From Flavobacteriales bacterium UBA3477 (lineage in GTDB: Bacteria; Bacteroidota; Bacteroidia; Flavobacteriales; Schleiferiaceae): a DNA stretch of 42,116 bases. The position numbers were made by a program, and so were the translations under genes. The notes beneath the pieces were generated by a model. It did not search any database. It saw only the letters and a program-made list of their open reading frames with translations, and had not been told where the DNA came from. Numbering within the stretch: the first letter of the stretch is position 1; each line of letters begins with the position of its first letter. Positions 15,542 to 25,122 of the stretch are shown one piece after another. The DNA is taken from the NCBI GenBank assembly GCA_002378005.1, contig DFQY01000024.1:5032-47147 (forward strand). The letters run 5' to 3'.

Positions 15542-16895
15542 TGTTTGAATTCCAACCTTCTAAGTATTCATCACAAGGATAGTATCCTGAATTCACTCGA
15601 ACGAAGGTCTCTTGTAGTTTTTCTTGCTTCCACTCATCAACTGTGCGTGCCTGCTTTTCTTGCAGAGCAAATCCCTTGATTCGAGTAAAATCAAGATCGA
15701 GATTTGCACGGTGTGGCTCGTATTTTTGATCGAGTTTAATAATACGGAATGCTTCGCGTTGGTCGTCCGATACAAAGAATGACGATTCTGAAATCTCACC
15801 CGGCGCCAGGCTGTTGACCATGCCGAACAAAGTACGATCTAACTGACTGATTTCGAATTTATTATTCCCATTTTGGAAGTTACTCATCTGTCCGCCATTA
15901 AAACGTGTGTTCTCGTCTTCACTGTATCGACGTGCGGCCTCTTCAAAAGTTAATTCACCCTTAGAAATAGCACTAGAAACACTATCTAAGAAAGCTTTGG
16001 CTTCCTTTAAATCCTCTTGGCTTAATTTCGGTTTAATCAGTATGTGACGAAGGTCCAATTCCTCACCACGCTTCTCCAATAATTGGACAATGTGATAGCC
16101 AAATTCTGTTTTAAAGGGATCGCTGATTTCACCTTTGCGTAGGTTAAATGCAACCGCTTCGAATTCTTTAACGAACACACCGCGTTGGATCCCTTTATAC
16201 TCCCCGCCTTTTTTATTAGAACCCGGATCCTCGCTGTATAGTATGGCCATGGATGAAAAGCTCGTACCGTTTTCAATACGTTCCTTGAGGTTTGCTAATT
16301 TGTCAATTACCTCTTGCTCTGCCTCCTTTGAAACCTCCGGATATTTAACAATCTGGCTGATTTCAACCTCTGCGTTAATCAAGGGAACACTATCCGCCGG
16401 CAAGCTCTCATAAAAGGAACGCACCTCCGAAGGTGTAACTTCAATGCCTTCAACTACAGTCATTTGCATGCGCTGAGCAACCAATTGGTCCTTGATCAAA
16501 TCACGCATTTCTTCTTTGATCTCAACCACAGACTTCTCGTAGAACTCCTCTAGCTTCTGCTGGTCGCCCATCTGCATGATCAATTGCTGAATACGGCGAT
16601 CCATATTCGCTTCAACTTCCTCTTCACCCACCGTTACAGAATCAATTTCTGCATGATGAATCAATAACTTCTGAAAGAGCAATTCCTCGAAGACTTCACA
16701 ATACGTTACTGCCTCGCCAAAATTCTGGCGATTGAAGACATCGTACTGTTCTTCAATTTCACTTTGAAGGATGATATCCCCTCCAACTATGGCAGCCACA
16801 CCGTCCACCGTTTTTGGCTGTGCTTGTGCAAAAACAGTAAACCCTAGACAGAGACTAGTAAATAATAAGTGTGCCTTCTTCAATTGCATCTTCAA
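15534..16895 (-). CDS. surA: Periplasmic peptidyl-prolyl isomerase, SurA-like
   Basis: A 453-residue secreted chaperone with a signal peptide ending near AQAQ (about 24-27). A SurA N-terminal helical segment (VDGVAAIVGGDIILQSEIEEQY) is followed by two parvulin domains: about 170-275 (EISQIVKYPEV, YSEDPGSNKKGGEYKGIQRG, EFGYHIVQLLEKR) and about 280-385 (LRHILIKPKL, YSEDENTRFNGGQM). SurA escorts outer-membrane proteins through the periplasm and isomerises prolyl bonds. Its start lies 41 bases inside the upstream lipoprotein gene, and a second ATG sits two codons in (16889). Its end overlaps moxR by 8 bases. It is the third foldase in a row in this operon. Confidence 0.9.
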   Translation of the reverse strand: MKMQLKKAHLLFTSLCLGFTVFAQAQPKTVDGVAAIVGGDIILQSEIEEQYDVFNRQNFGEAVTYCEVFEELLFQKLLIHHAEIDSVTVGEEEVEANMDRRIQQLIMQMGDQQKLEEFYEKSVVEIKEEMRDLIKDQLVAQRMQMTVVEGIEVTPSEVRSFYESLPADSVPLINAEVEISQIVKYPEVSKEAEQEVIDKLANLKERIENGTSFSSMAILYSEDPGSNKKGGEYKGIQRGVFVKEFEAVAFNLRKGEISDPFKTEFGYHIVQLLEKRGEELDLRHILIKPKLSQEDLKEAKAFLDSVSSAISKGELTFEEAARRYSEDENTRFNGGQMSNFQNGNNKFEISQLDRTLFGMVNSLAPGEISESSFFVSDDQREAFRIIKLDQKYEPHRANLDLDFTRIKGFALQEKQARTVDEWKQEKLQETFVRVNSGYYPCDEYLEGWNSNND

Positions 16896-17694
16896 TGATA
16901 TTTTCTTCTATACGCTCGATCAATTTTAATCGGCGTTTGTTTAACAACACCTTGCGAACACGCTCGTCCACGTATTCTAAGGGGCTATAACTATCCTCTA
17001 GTCGGACATCATTTACCTCCACAAAATACACAAGAACCGTGTCTTCGCAGGTAAATTTTTTGGTCCTATTAAAGTAGGAATATGGATTGCTCAAATCAAT
17101 AGGGATCTCTGCGATAAAATCATCCAAAGGCACCCAGATGGAATCCTGGTAGTTGCTTTGTTTTGTAGCAAATACCTCGGCCCAGTCTAGAAACTTCTCC
17201 TGTTGAAGCGTCGAAGTAAACCAATGCTTCGCTTCACTCATTTTCTGAGCACCTACAGGCGCAGCTATGTATTTCGCCTGAACGATGCGCTCCTTCAGCT
17301 CAAAACTTGATTTATTAGCTTCGTAATACTCCTTTACTTCGACTTCAGTTATAGTGGTATCGAGGTGTTGATTGATGTAGCGATCGATGTATGCATGCTT
17401 CAACAAATCATTTCGGTATTGCTCCACCAAATCCTCGAAGTCCTGTAACTCCGCACGTAGATTAAACTCTGCAGCCTGTACTAAAAGTACATTCTTCGCC
17501 CATCTCGTAATAAGCAGATCAACATACCCAGCACTATCAGCAGCCTCCATAGATCCCGCTGACGGCAAGCGATCTTTAATATCCTCGAGATAAAGTTTCT
17601 CAGAGCCCAATTGTGCCAACACAGTCGGATCCTCAACCCTCGGGGCACATGATATAGCCAGGGCACAAATGCCTATGTACAAGAGATTACGCAC
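16855..17694 (-). CDS. Parvulin-like lipoprotein (divergent peptidyl-prolyl isomerase)
   Basis: A 279-residue lipoprotein that starts with GTG at 17694, sharing one base with the stop of the upstream gene (TAGTG). The signal sequence ends in the lipobox LAISC with the lipidated cysteine at 16. The body is helical and SurA-like, with FELKERIVQAKYIAAP resembling a degenerate parvulin strand; I see no clear catalytic parvulin core. It lies between two clear parvulin genes, which supports a chaperone role at the periplasmic face of a membrane. The C-terminal coding region overlaps the SurA-like gene by 41 bases, an unusually long overlap. Confidence 0.75.
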   Translation of the reverse strand: MRNLLYIGICALAISCAPRVEDPTVLAQLGSEKLYLEDIKDRLPSAGSMEAADSAGYVDLLITRWAKNVLLVQAAEFNLRAELQDFEDLVEQYRNDLLKHAYIDRYINQHLDTTITEVEVKEYYEANKSSFELKERIVQAKYIAAPVGAQKMSEAKHWFTSTLQQEKFLDWAEVFATKQSNYQDSIWVPLDDFIAEIPIDLSNPYSYFNRTKKFTCEDTVLVYFVEVNDVRLEDSYSPLEYVDERVRKVLLNKRRLKLIERIEENIIEDAIEEGTLIIY

Positions 17695-19649
17695 TATTTC
17701 AAGGCTTCAAAAACCTGAGCTTTAACTTCTTCGTTCACTTGAACATCAAACTTCTCGCGTAAAGAAGCTACCCAAGCTTTTTCCAACTGGTCTTGGTAAC
17801 TCGCAATGACTAGTCCTTTGATCTCATTCAAGGCTTTCGGACCTGAAGGATGACTATTCTCTACCAACAAAACGGCATAACCTCCAAAAGAGAGCTCTAC
17901 AGGACCATATACTCCTTTATCCATGCTCCAAATTTCTTGTAATACTGGTTCCTCTTTTTGTTGTGCCATTCCTGAAGCATAAGCAATACTGAGTGCTTCC
18001 TGGCTTTCAAGTAATTCATCTACCTTATCACGACGGTCTTTCGATAACCATTTAGCAATGCGGTTAGCATCTTTAGATTCCTTACAAACCCAATAGTTGA
18101 AAGTGATACGATCGTCCCAAAGGTAGTTTTCCTTAATGCGCTCGTACTCTAGAGCAATTCCTGCGCTATCCTTGGCAGCCTTATCCCAAACTTCGTCTTG
18201 AGTCAAATCAAAGAGCAAGATGCCCTCACGGTATTCACGGACTAAATTTCTGAAATCAGAATACTTCGATTCTAATTGGCTGTCTTCATAAGCCACAACC
18301 TTGTCGTTGCACAACGTATTGAATTGCAAGCGAAGAAATTCCTCGCCCTTACCCCCTACCTCGACTTGTTGATTCTGGGCCCAGAAAGGCAGTACATCAG
18401 ATACAGTTACTTTTTGATCGGCAAAAGTTGCAACCGTTCGGTTCTGGTATCTCGCAGGAACCTGCCATATATGATTTTCGAAGGCGTTCAAGTTCACAAG
18501 CTGGAGCGCGTAAGCATATCCTTTCTCGTCAATTTTGAAATTATAATCTTGCTTGAGTTGCTTGACAAAACGCTTTGCGCCAATGGCGTTTCTACTATCG
18601 CGCTGCACCTTCTTGCTCAACTCCTTCGCCATAGAATCAAAAGACCCGATAGGCTTCTTCTCAATCAATTGGATTACGTGCCATCCAATTGTAGTTTGTA
18701 CAGGTGTAGAATAATCCCCTGGATTTTCGAGTGCGAATGCTGCCTCTTCAAACGCTGGCATCATTTTATTGATACCAAACTCTGGCAGCTCACCCATCTT
18801 ATCCTTTGTGCGACGGTCTTCACTGTACTCCAACAAATCCATGAAAGACTCTCCATTCTGTAGACGAGTATAGATTTCTTGGGCACTACGCTCTGCACGT
18901 TGTGCTTGAGCAGCTTCAGCCCCATTATTTGCCGCAAAGAAAATATGACGAATACGCACTGTACCGCTCGCGGGACGACGGTCAGTCGTCTTGATCAGAT
19001 GATAACCATATTGCGTGCGAACAGGCGTACTAATCTCTCCCTGTTCTAGTTCGTAAGAAGCTGATTCAAAAGGATATACCATACTGAAAGCCGTAAAGAA
19101 ACCAAGGTCTCCACCCTGTTTTGCGCTCCAAGTATCCGCACTTTGAGTGCGGGCTGCATTTTCAAACGTCAACTTCCCTTTCAAGATTGTGGCGCGTAGG
19201 TCCAGAAGCTGGTTGTATACTTTCAAAGTATCCGCTGGTAATGCATCACCGTCTAAGGCAATCATGATGTGAGAGGCGCGAACTTCTTCTTGCATGCGCG
19301 TATAGGCCTCATTCAATAGCTCTTGCTCTGCACCTTGATCACTCAAATAAGGTTTGGCTAATTGTGCTCTGTACCCCCCAAATTCACTCAAAAACTGAGA
19401 AGCAGTATCGCGGTGTTGTGCATAAGCTTCAGCAATCTTCAATTTGAAGGTGATGTACAAATCCAAATATTCCTCTGGGGTTTTAGGATCTATTGCCGCT
19501 CCCACGCCTTTGTTTTTCTCGTACACAGCTGTGAACTCATCAGCCGTAACGATGACATCACCCACTTGGAATAACACGGAATTCTCTTGAGCGTTTGCTA
19601 CTAACCCCATTGCCAATAAGGCAAGGAGTATAAATCTAATCTTCTTCAT
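17694..19649 (-). CDS. Periplasmic peptidyl-prolyl isomerase with two parvulin domains
   Basis: A 651-residue secreted protein with signal peptide MKKIRFILLALLAMGLVANA. The N-terminal helical region holds FQVGDVIVTADEF, a SurA/PpiD-like start. Two parvulin domains follow: about 120-225 (VRASHIMIAL, GGDLGFF, QYGYHLIKTTDRR) and about 230-335 (VRIRHIFFAANN, SEDRRTKDKMGELPEFG, TIGWHVIQLIEKKP). The remaining 300 residues are helical with a weaker third repeat-like part (WSMDKGVYGPVELSFGGYAVLLVENS). It likely assists outer-membrane or type IX secreted protein folding. The ATG directly follows the guaB stop with no gap. Confidence 0.88.
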   Translation of the reverse strand: MKKIRFILLALLAMGLVANAQENSVLFQVGDVIVTADEFTAVYEKNKGVGAAIDPKTPEEYLDLYITFKLKIAEAYAQHRDTASQFLSEFGGYRAQLAKPYLSDQGAEQELLNEAYTRMQEEVRASHIMIALDGDALPADTLKVYNQLLDLRATILKGKLTFENAARTQSADTWSAKQGGDLGFFTAFSMVYPFESASYELEQGEISTPVRTQYGYHLIKTTDRRPASGTVRIRHIFFAANNGAEAAQAQRAERSAQEIYTRLQNGESFMDLLEYSEDRRTKDKMGELPEFGINKMMPAFEEAAFALENPGDYSTPVQTTIGWHVIQLIEKKPIGSFDSMAKELSKKVQRDSRNAIGAKRFVKQLKQDYNFKIDEKGYAYALQLVNLNAFENHIWQVPARYQNRTVATFADQKVTVSDVLPFWAQNQQVEVGGKGEEFLRLQFNTLCNDKVVAYEDSQLESKYSDFRNLVREYREGILLFDLTQDEVWDKAAKDSAGIALEYERIKENYLWDDRITFNYWVCKESKDANRIAKWLSKDRRDKVDELLESQEALSIAYASGMAQQKEEPVLQEIWSMDKGVYGPVELSFGGYAVLLVENSHPSGPKALNEIKGLVIASYQDQLEKAWVASLREKFDVQVNEEVKAQVFEALK

Positions 19650-21119
19650 TTATCTGCTGTAGTTAGGTGCTTCTCTTGTAATACTAACGTTGTGCGGATG
19701 GCTTTCCTGTATTCCCGCCGAAGTAATTTGTACAAATCGTGCAGTTTCCTTGAGAATAGGAATGTTCTTAGAGCCACAATAGCCCATTCCTGCGCGTAAT
19801 CCACCTATAAATTGGTACATTACCTCTCCTACTTCACCTTTATAAGGAACACGACCAACAATACCTTCAGGAACAAGCTTTTTCACATCGTCCTCAACAT
19901 CTTGAAAATAACGGTCTTTCGAACCGTCAGACATGGCCTCCACAGAACCCATACCTCTATATGTTTTATACTTTCTGCCTTCGTAGATAACAGTTTCTCC
20001 TGGGCTTTCCTTCGTTCCTGCGAACATAGAGCCCAACATCACAGAATCAGCTCCGGCAGCAATGGCCTTAACTATATCACCGGTGAATCGAATACCACCA
20101 TCTGCAATAACCGGGATTCGGTTATCAATAGCCTTAGCTACTTCCATTACCGCACTTAATTGAGGATATCCTACACCTGCGACAATACGAGTAGTACAAA
20201 TAGAACCAGGACCAATACCCACTTTAACAGCATCGGCACCTGCCTCCATCAAATACAAGGCAGCCTCAGCCGTAGCAATATTTCCAACGACTACATCCAA
20301 ATCAGGGAATTTAGCTTTCACACTCTGCAAGGCTGTTACAACACCTTTAGTATGTCCGTGTGCCGTGTCGATAATCACAGCATCCACGCCGCTCTCGTTC
20401 AGTGCAGCCACGCGATCCACTACATCAGGAGTAACACCAACGGCAGCAGCAACACGTAAACGACCGTATTGGTCTTTATTCGCGTTTGGTTTAATCTTAA
20501 TCTTGGTAATATCTCTATAGGTAATCAACCCTACCAATTTATTATTGGCGTCGACCACTGGTAGTTTTTCGATTTTATACTCCTGAAGAATTGCTTCGGC
20601 CTCATCCATGGTGCCGTTTGGTTTAGTGGTGACCAAGTTCTCCTTTGTCATCACCTCATCAATAAGACGATCGTTATTCTTCTCAAATCGTAAATCGCGA
20701 TTGGTAATAATACCGATAAGCTCTTTCTCATCATTTACCACAGGAATCCCTCCAATTCTGAACTCCGCCATCATCGCCTTGGCATCAAGAACAGTAGCAT
20801 CTTTACTAAGGGTGACAGGATCCAAGATCATTCCACTTTCTGCACGCTTTACTTTGCGAACCTCCATGGCTTGTTGCTCGATGGTCATGTTTTTATGGAT
20901 CACACCAATACCACCTTCTTGAGCAATGGCTATGGCCATAGCGCTCTCTGTTACCGTATCCATGGCAGCAGAAACAATAGGTGTCTTCATCCCAATATTA
21001 CGGGTGAATTTCGAGGAGAGATCCACATCACGTGGCAATACTTCAGAGTAATTCGGTACGAGCAAGACATCGTCGTACGTCAATCCTAGACTGAGAACTT
21101 TATAGTTGTTATTTGGCAT
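19650..21119 (-). CDS. guaB: IMP dehydrogenase
   Basis: A 489-residue enzyme that oxidises IMP to XMP with NAD+, the committed step to GMP. The start at 21119 is preferred to 21146 because a perfect -7 element lies between them and family members begin just before YDDVLLVPNYSEVLPRDV. The TIM barrel (SAAMDTVTE at 50-58) is interrupted by two CBS domains (about 95-205), and the active-site loop GPGSICTTR carries the catalytic Cys308. The flap stretch YRGMGSVEAM lies further on. It heads an operon of three foldases and a MoxR ATPase, with no purine gene adjacent. Confidence 0.96.
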   Translation of the reverse strand: MPNNNYKVLSLGLTYDDVLLVPNYSEVLPRDVDLSSKFTRNIGMKTPIVSAAMDTVTESAMAIAIAQEGGIGVIHKNMTIEQQAMEVRKVKRAESGMILDPVTLSKDATVLDAKAMMAEFRIGGIPVVNDEKELIGIITNRDLRFEKNNDRLIDEVMTKENLVTTKPNGTMDEAEAILQEYKIEKLPVVDANNKLVGLITYRDITKIKIKPNANKDQYGRLRVAAAVGVTPDVVDRVAALNESGVDAVIIDTAHGHTKGVVTALQSVKAKFPDLDVVVGNIATAEAALYLMEAGADAVKVGIGPGSICTTRIVAGVGYPQLSAVMEVAKAIDNRIPVIADGGIRFTGDIVKAIAAGADSVMLGSMFAGTKESPGETVIYEGRKYKTYRGMGSVEAMSDGSKDRYFQDVEDDVKKLVPEGIVGRVPYKGEVGEVMYQFIGGLRAGMGYCGSKNIPILKETARFVQITSAGIQESHPHNVSITREAPNYSR

Positions 21120-21120
21120 T

Positions 21121-21158
21121 GCAATTCTGATTTGAATTGCGCTCAAAGGTACGCAATT
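21121..21158 (-). promoter_or_regulatory. guaB promoter with alternating GCAATT half-sites
   Basis: The minus strand of 21151-21144 is TACCTTTG, a perfect -7 element; the -33 region is only T-rich and overlaps the T-tract of the upstream terminator. AATTGCG (21135-21141) and CGCAATT (21152-21158) form a dyad around the -7 element. GCAATTC (21121-21127) and GAATTGC (21134-21140) form a second dyad in the leader, one base from the ATG. The middle element is shared. This looks like an operator or a leader switch; the regulator is unknown. Confidence 0.5.
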
Positions 21159-21164
21159 AATCTG

Positions 21165-21194
21165 AAAGAAAACGGGCGGCCGCTGGCCGCCCGT
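21165..21194 (-). terminator. Intrinsic terminator of the large secreted-protein gene
   Basis: Perfect 10-bp stem ACGGGCGGCC (21172-21181) / GGCCGCCCGT (21185-21194) with a 3-base loop. On the minus strand it is followed by the T-rich TTTCTTT. It sits 23 bases past the stop of the gene at 21218. Confidence 0.85.
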
Positions 21195-21217
21195 AAGGTT
21201 TCATATTCTTTTAATAA

Positions 21218-24200
21218 TTAGTATAATAAAGTAAAGTTTCCGCGCTCTTCAATTGGCACATCTTCAATGCTTCTGTACTTAATGTAGTAAGTATAAACGC
21301 CCATCTTGGCTTCTTTACCGCCGATCATACCGTCCCAACCTTCATTGAGGTCATTCGTACGGAAGACTTCTTGTCCCCAACGGTTCTGAATGAACATAGT
21401 ATAGCTATCTGGACGTGCAAATACTCCTTGGGGTTTCCAAACGCGGTTTTCAACTACATCAGATTTTGGATTGAAGGCAGTTGGCACCCATAGACGGGCT
21501 TTATGTACAGCACAAGCCACGTTTGAACGTGCATTGAACTTCATACCAAACTCATCACGCCAAGGGATAATACCGTCTTTGGCTATGGCTTTAACGTAGT
21601 AACAGAATTTACCCTTGCTGTTTGAGTATGGCTTAATATCATCCAAGAAAGCAGTATCTTTAGTACTTCCTGCCAGTGTATATGAGCCACCTCCATTGAT
21701 AGAACGGTAGATCTCATACGTTTCGACACCTGCATCGAAATCACGGTATTTCGTCCAAATCAATTGATTTGTCAAGTTACCAATGGCTTCTACGTTCAGC
21801 AGGATGTTTGTTCCAAGGTTAGAAATGGTGTCCATCGCCCCACAAGAGTCACGAGAAGCAATTCTATAGTAGTAACTACGACTTGTTGGATCACCAGTAA
21901 AGTCTATGAATTTCACTTCCCACGGACCTAATGCTGGTTTAGCTACAGTTCCAATGGTCATATAAGGACCTATCTCGTCATCCGCACGCTGGATATTGAA
22001 GTCAATGACATCTGCATCTTTATCAATGTACGCATATAGATCAACCCCATTCTGAGAGTTCACAGAAGCTCTACCCAAGTACAACACTTTAGACTTCTGC
22101 ACCACCGCCGAGCCGTTACACACTCGGTTAGAAGTAGAGCTGATTGTTCCAGTGGTATCTACCGCACGCACATAATAACAATAAGTATATCCATTAATGA
22201 TTCCGTAATGGTTGAAAGTCGTATCTAAGTTTCCTCCTTTCAATAATACTCCCGTAAGGGTACCACCCAGTGGATCAGTAATATCTGCGTACAAATTGTA
22301 AGTGGCCGGTTGTGTCTGGGTCCATTCTTTGTAAGTATTCCAGCGAATACGTGCATACCCATCACATGGATCTAACCCTAGGTTTAGGAAGATGGTGCTT
22401 GAAGGGATGGTATTTCCCACTGAACTTTGATTTCCACAACTATCCACCGCAGTGATGAGATATGTTTCACTCTCGTTCTCTGCATTTGATAAGGCATATA
22501 CCCAGGGCATAGATGTCGCATGGTCAGCGACTGAAATAGAATCTATAGGTTGGAAGAAACCACCATTATCTTTTCTATAGATGCGGTAGTAGACTGCGTC
22601 GCTATCAGATGATCCTTGCCAAGCAAGTGCGGCCAAGTTACCATTGGCGACCGTAACACTATCAAATACCACAGGAGCTGGAGGTGTCTTGTCGGAGAAG
22701 AACCCACTATCTGTTGTACTCTCACATGTGGTATGGTAGCGAACTTGGTAGTTCAACCATTCCCCACAGAAGTCTACAGAATCAGTATAAGTGAAATCAT
22801 TTGTTGAACCAATTTGCACCCAAGAACCTGAGTTAATCGGAGCTTCTACCCAAACATCATAAACAGTGTTTGTATCACCGCGTAACCAAGTGTTCCAGTT
22901 CAATACTGCTACCGAAGAGTTCGGCGGCGGAGGGAACGCTTGGAGGCTTACACGCACGTTTTGAAGAGTATCTGTCGGTTCGCTCAAAAGTCCACAACCC
23001 CCAGCGACTTGAATGGTGTAGGCATTCACTGCATTTGGATCGGCACCCGTATGTGTATAGGATTGAGTCCCTGAATTTGGACTCTCCTCAAAATCATAAA
23101 TAGTATCAACAATGGTCAAATTACCCATTGTGTCGATGTGATTTATTATATAATAAGACCAATTAAAGCCAGTATCAACATTGACTGCCCAATCGAATGT
23201 AACCCCATTATCATCTTGATAAATACAGGTATTGGTCAGATCAGGTACTCCAGGCATGTAATTCTTCACCTTAACAATTACCTTGGCATAGGAAGTCAAT
23301 GGTATAGGGCAGCCATCGTCTTCCATTCTAAAGTAAAATTCATATTCAGATTTTAGACTCCCACAAATGTATTCTTGGTAAAAAAGGTGTTCACATTCTA
23401 ATGTCCAATCAAATCGAACCTCATTACTCCCATTATAAACAAATTGGTTGTTTAAGTTTAAAGACGTCAGTGTAGCACAAGGCGGATTGAACAAACAAGT
23501 ATTTGGGTTTCCATAATTTGTAGCGGAACTTAAATTCCCTCCCGCGGCCAAAAGTGTGATGTTTTGTTGTTGACAGTTCGAGTTTAAGTCTATATCTGTC
23601 GCTACAAGGTTAAAACTTATGGTATCCCCGGGATAGCCCTCCGCCATGTACGCAAGAGTATCCCCACTTGAGTTGATGACAGGGTCTAGCACCGTGATGT
23701 TGGTCAAGTTTGTGTTTGGAGTCAAAGAGAAATTAGGTGGGTTTAGGTCCGGCGCAGGACAAAGGGCAGCTGCTCCTTGACAATCTCCCCGAATCGTAAC
23801 GGGTATATCTCTATAAATCTCTGCTATCTTTTGATTACATCTCCATGCCTCGATACCAATACACGTTGCAAATGACCCACTAATAACTGAGTTGAAGGAA
23901 ATCGTACCTATCTGACCAGATAATACAGCACCCGTTGAACCTGTGCCGCTAGGCAATTGATTAAATGTGGAATATCCTGAAGCCCATGCTACCGGAGCGC
24001 CCCCTCCGCCTAATGGGTTCGCCCAAACATAGTAGAGAGAATCTAGGTCAGGATCGTAACCAAGGTTATTGTAAATCACATCTTGATTGCTACATGCTAC
24101 TACCTGAGGATCTTCTAAAAAATCTGGAGAAGAGTCATAACAAGTAGGATTCGATGCAGAGCCCGCAGACAATGGTGAGGTCGAGCCTGGTGGAGTATAT

Positions 24201-24679
24201 GGATACATTTTCGCGCGCAACCAATAGTCGGTAGAACCTGCACCATTAATGTTCCCAACACCTGGTCCACCAAAACCAGGACCGGGACGACAACAAGACG
24301 TCCAAGTGAAGGTCCAGCCGTTCACTGGAGGAGTACCCGTTAGAGTAATATCACCGCTGCTAAAAACATACTTTTGCATTCTGCCCAATCCAGCTGAATT
24401 TACAGCACAAGGCTCTGCCCCCAAGCCACAAGTTGGTGTAACGTTCGTGACGGAAATAAAATTACAAGTAATGGCAGCTCCAGCATTATTTGTAATTGTC
24501 TGAGGAGCAGTAGAAATCTGAACTGTGCTTCCACACTCACGGTAAAGAACCAGGGTAAATTGGTATTTCCCATTGTTCTTACACTTCCAAATAATTTCAC
24601 CTCCCAACAAGTGGGTTGCTTGGCTCTGGAAAGCCATCAATGTGAATACCACAACGGTTAAAATGCGTCTTAAATTCAT
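21218..24679 (-). CDS. Large secreted protein with gliding-motility C-terminal (type B T9SS) sorting domain
   Basis: An 1153-residue protein with a signal peptide ending before THLLGGEI (about 22-29), an opening common in flavobacterial surface proteins. The middle contains several beta-sandwich repeats resembling fibronectin type III domains (YYRIYRKDNGGF, YYRIASRDSCG, YEIYRSINGGGSY) and many cysteines. The last 90 residues (1064-1153) match the gliding motility-associated C-terminal domain: WVPTAFNPKSD, FIQNRWGQEVFRT, GWDG and GVYTYYIKYRS. Proteins with this tail cross the outer membrane by the type IX system and are attached to the surface. A role in adhesion is inferred; no catalytic domain is visible. 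Confidence 0.88.
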   Translation of the reverse strand: MNLRRILTVVVFTLMAFQSQATHLLGGEIIWKCKNNGKYQFTLVLYRECGSTVQISTAPQTITNNAGAAITCNFISVTNVTPTCGLGAEPCAVNSAGLGRMQKYVFSSGDITLTGTPPVNGWTFTWTSCCRPGPGFGGPGVGNINGAGSTDYWLRAKMYPYTPPGSTSPLSAGSASNPTCYDSSPDFLEDPQVVACSNQDVIYNNLGYDPDLDSLYYVWANPLGGGGAPVAWASGYSTFNQLPSGTGSTGAVLSGQIGTISFNSVISGSFATCIGIEAWRCNQKIAEIYRDIPVTIRGDCQGAAALCPAPDLNPPNFSLTPNTNLTNITVLDPVINSSGDTLAYMAEGYPGDTISFNLVATDIDLNSNCQQQNITLLAAGGNLSSATNYGNPNTCLFNPPCATLTSLNLNNQFVYNGSNEVRFDWTLECEHLFYQEYICGSLKSEYEFYFRMEDDGCPIPLTSYAKVIVKVKNYMPGVPDLTNTCIYQDDNGVTFDWAVNVDTGFNWSYYIINHIDTMGNLTIVDTIYDFEESPNSGTQSYTHTGADPNAVNAYTIQVAGGCGLLSEPTDTLQNVRVSLQAFPPPPNSSVAVLNWNTWLRGDTNTVYDVWVEAPINSGSWVQIGSTNDFTYTDSVDFCGEWLNYQVRYHTTCESTTDSGFFSDKTPPAPVVFDSVTVANGNLAALAWQGSSDSDAVYYRIYRKDNGGFFQPIDSISVADHATSMPWVYALSNAENESETYLITAVDSCGNQSSVGNTIPSSTIFLNLGLDPCDGYARIRWNTYKEWTQTQPATYNLYADITDPLGGTLTGVLLKGGNLDTTFNHYGIINGYTYCYYVRAVDTTGTISSTSNRVCNGSAVVQKSKVLYLGRASVNSQNGVDLYAYIDKDADVIDFNIQRADDEIGPYMTIGTVAKPALGPWEVKFIDFTGDPTSRSYYYRIASRDSCGAMDTISNLGTNILLNVEAIGNLTNQLIWTKYRDFDAGVETYEIYRSINGGGSYTLAGSTKDTAFLDDIKPYSNSKGKFCYYVKAIAKDGIIPWRDEFGMKFNARSNVACAVHKARLWVPTAFNPKSDVVENRVWKPQGVFARPDSYTMFIQNRWGQEVFRTNDLNEGWDGMIGGKEAKMGVYTYYIKYRSIEDVPIEERGNFTLLY

Positions 24680-24801
24680 AACAACGTAGTTGAACCTCGA
24701 AAATAGGGTATTAATTTGATACGGAAAAGGGGGAAATAGGCCGCATTGCTAACAATGAGCGAACGCCACAACCCATTCATTCACTGAATATTACGGTAAG
24801 A

Positions 24802-25122
24802 TTATCGACGCTTTGAGATTTTATTCAAAGTAATGTGTCGCTGTTGGTCGCTTCGGTTACGGCCTACTTTGAAGTTCCGCAAAGCTTGGTGCTTGGTACT
24901 CCTACCCTGCACACGAGCACGCCACATGCGGAAGGAAGAAGGCTTCATCTCTCGGCGCATGAGCTTGATGACCGCTGCCTCCTCAAGTCCAAATTGCAAG
25001 GTTATTGCATCGAATGGAGTACGATCCTCCCAAGCCATTTCCAAAATGCGGTCAATGGCTCTTTGGTCCAATTCTGAACCGGGCTTTGAACTTTCTTCCT
25101 GAGGTGATGTTGGTTCCGACAT
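24802..25122 (-). CDS. TIGR03643 family protein
   Basis: A 106-residue protein matching TIGR03643: the core reads LDQRAIDRILEMAWEDRTPF, FGLEEAAVIKLMR, then MKPSSFRMWRARVQGR and TKHQAL. This looks like a small helix-turn-helix-type fold with a basic tail. The start at 25122 (MSEPTSPQ) is chosen; an upstream in-frame ATG at 25140 would overlap the divergent DUF2256 gene by 18 bases. I recall this family commonly occurring beside DUF2256 and photolyase/cryptochrome genes. Function is unknown. The last residues (KISKRR) are strongly basic, consistent with nucleic-acid binding, which is inference. Confidence 0.82.
   Translation of the reverse strand: MSEPTSPQEESSKPGSELDQRAIDRILEMAWEDRTPFDAITLQFGLEEAAVIKLMRREMKPSSFRMWRARVQGRSTKHQALRNFKVGRNRSDQQRHITLNKISKRR

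Noticed and set aside
18276..18863. Open frame of 195 codons on the plus strand
   Set aside because: It is antisense to the parvulin gene 17694-19649, and its translation has no recognisable features.
19415..19435. Second DnaA-box-like match (TTATGCACA, minus strand)
   Set aside because: It lies inside the coding sequence of a foldase gene with no other replication signal nearby, so chance is the better explanation.
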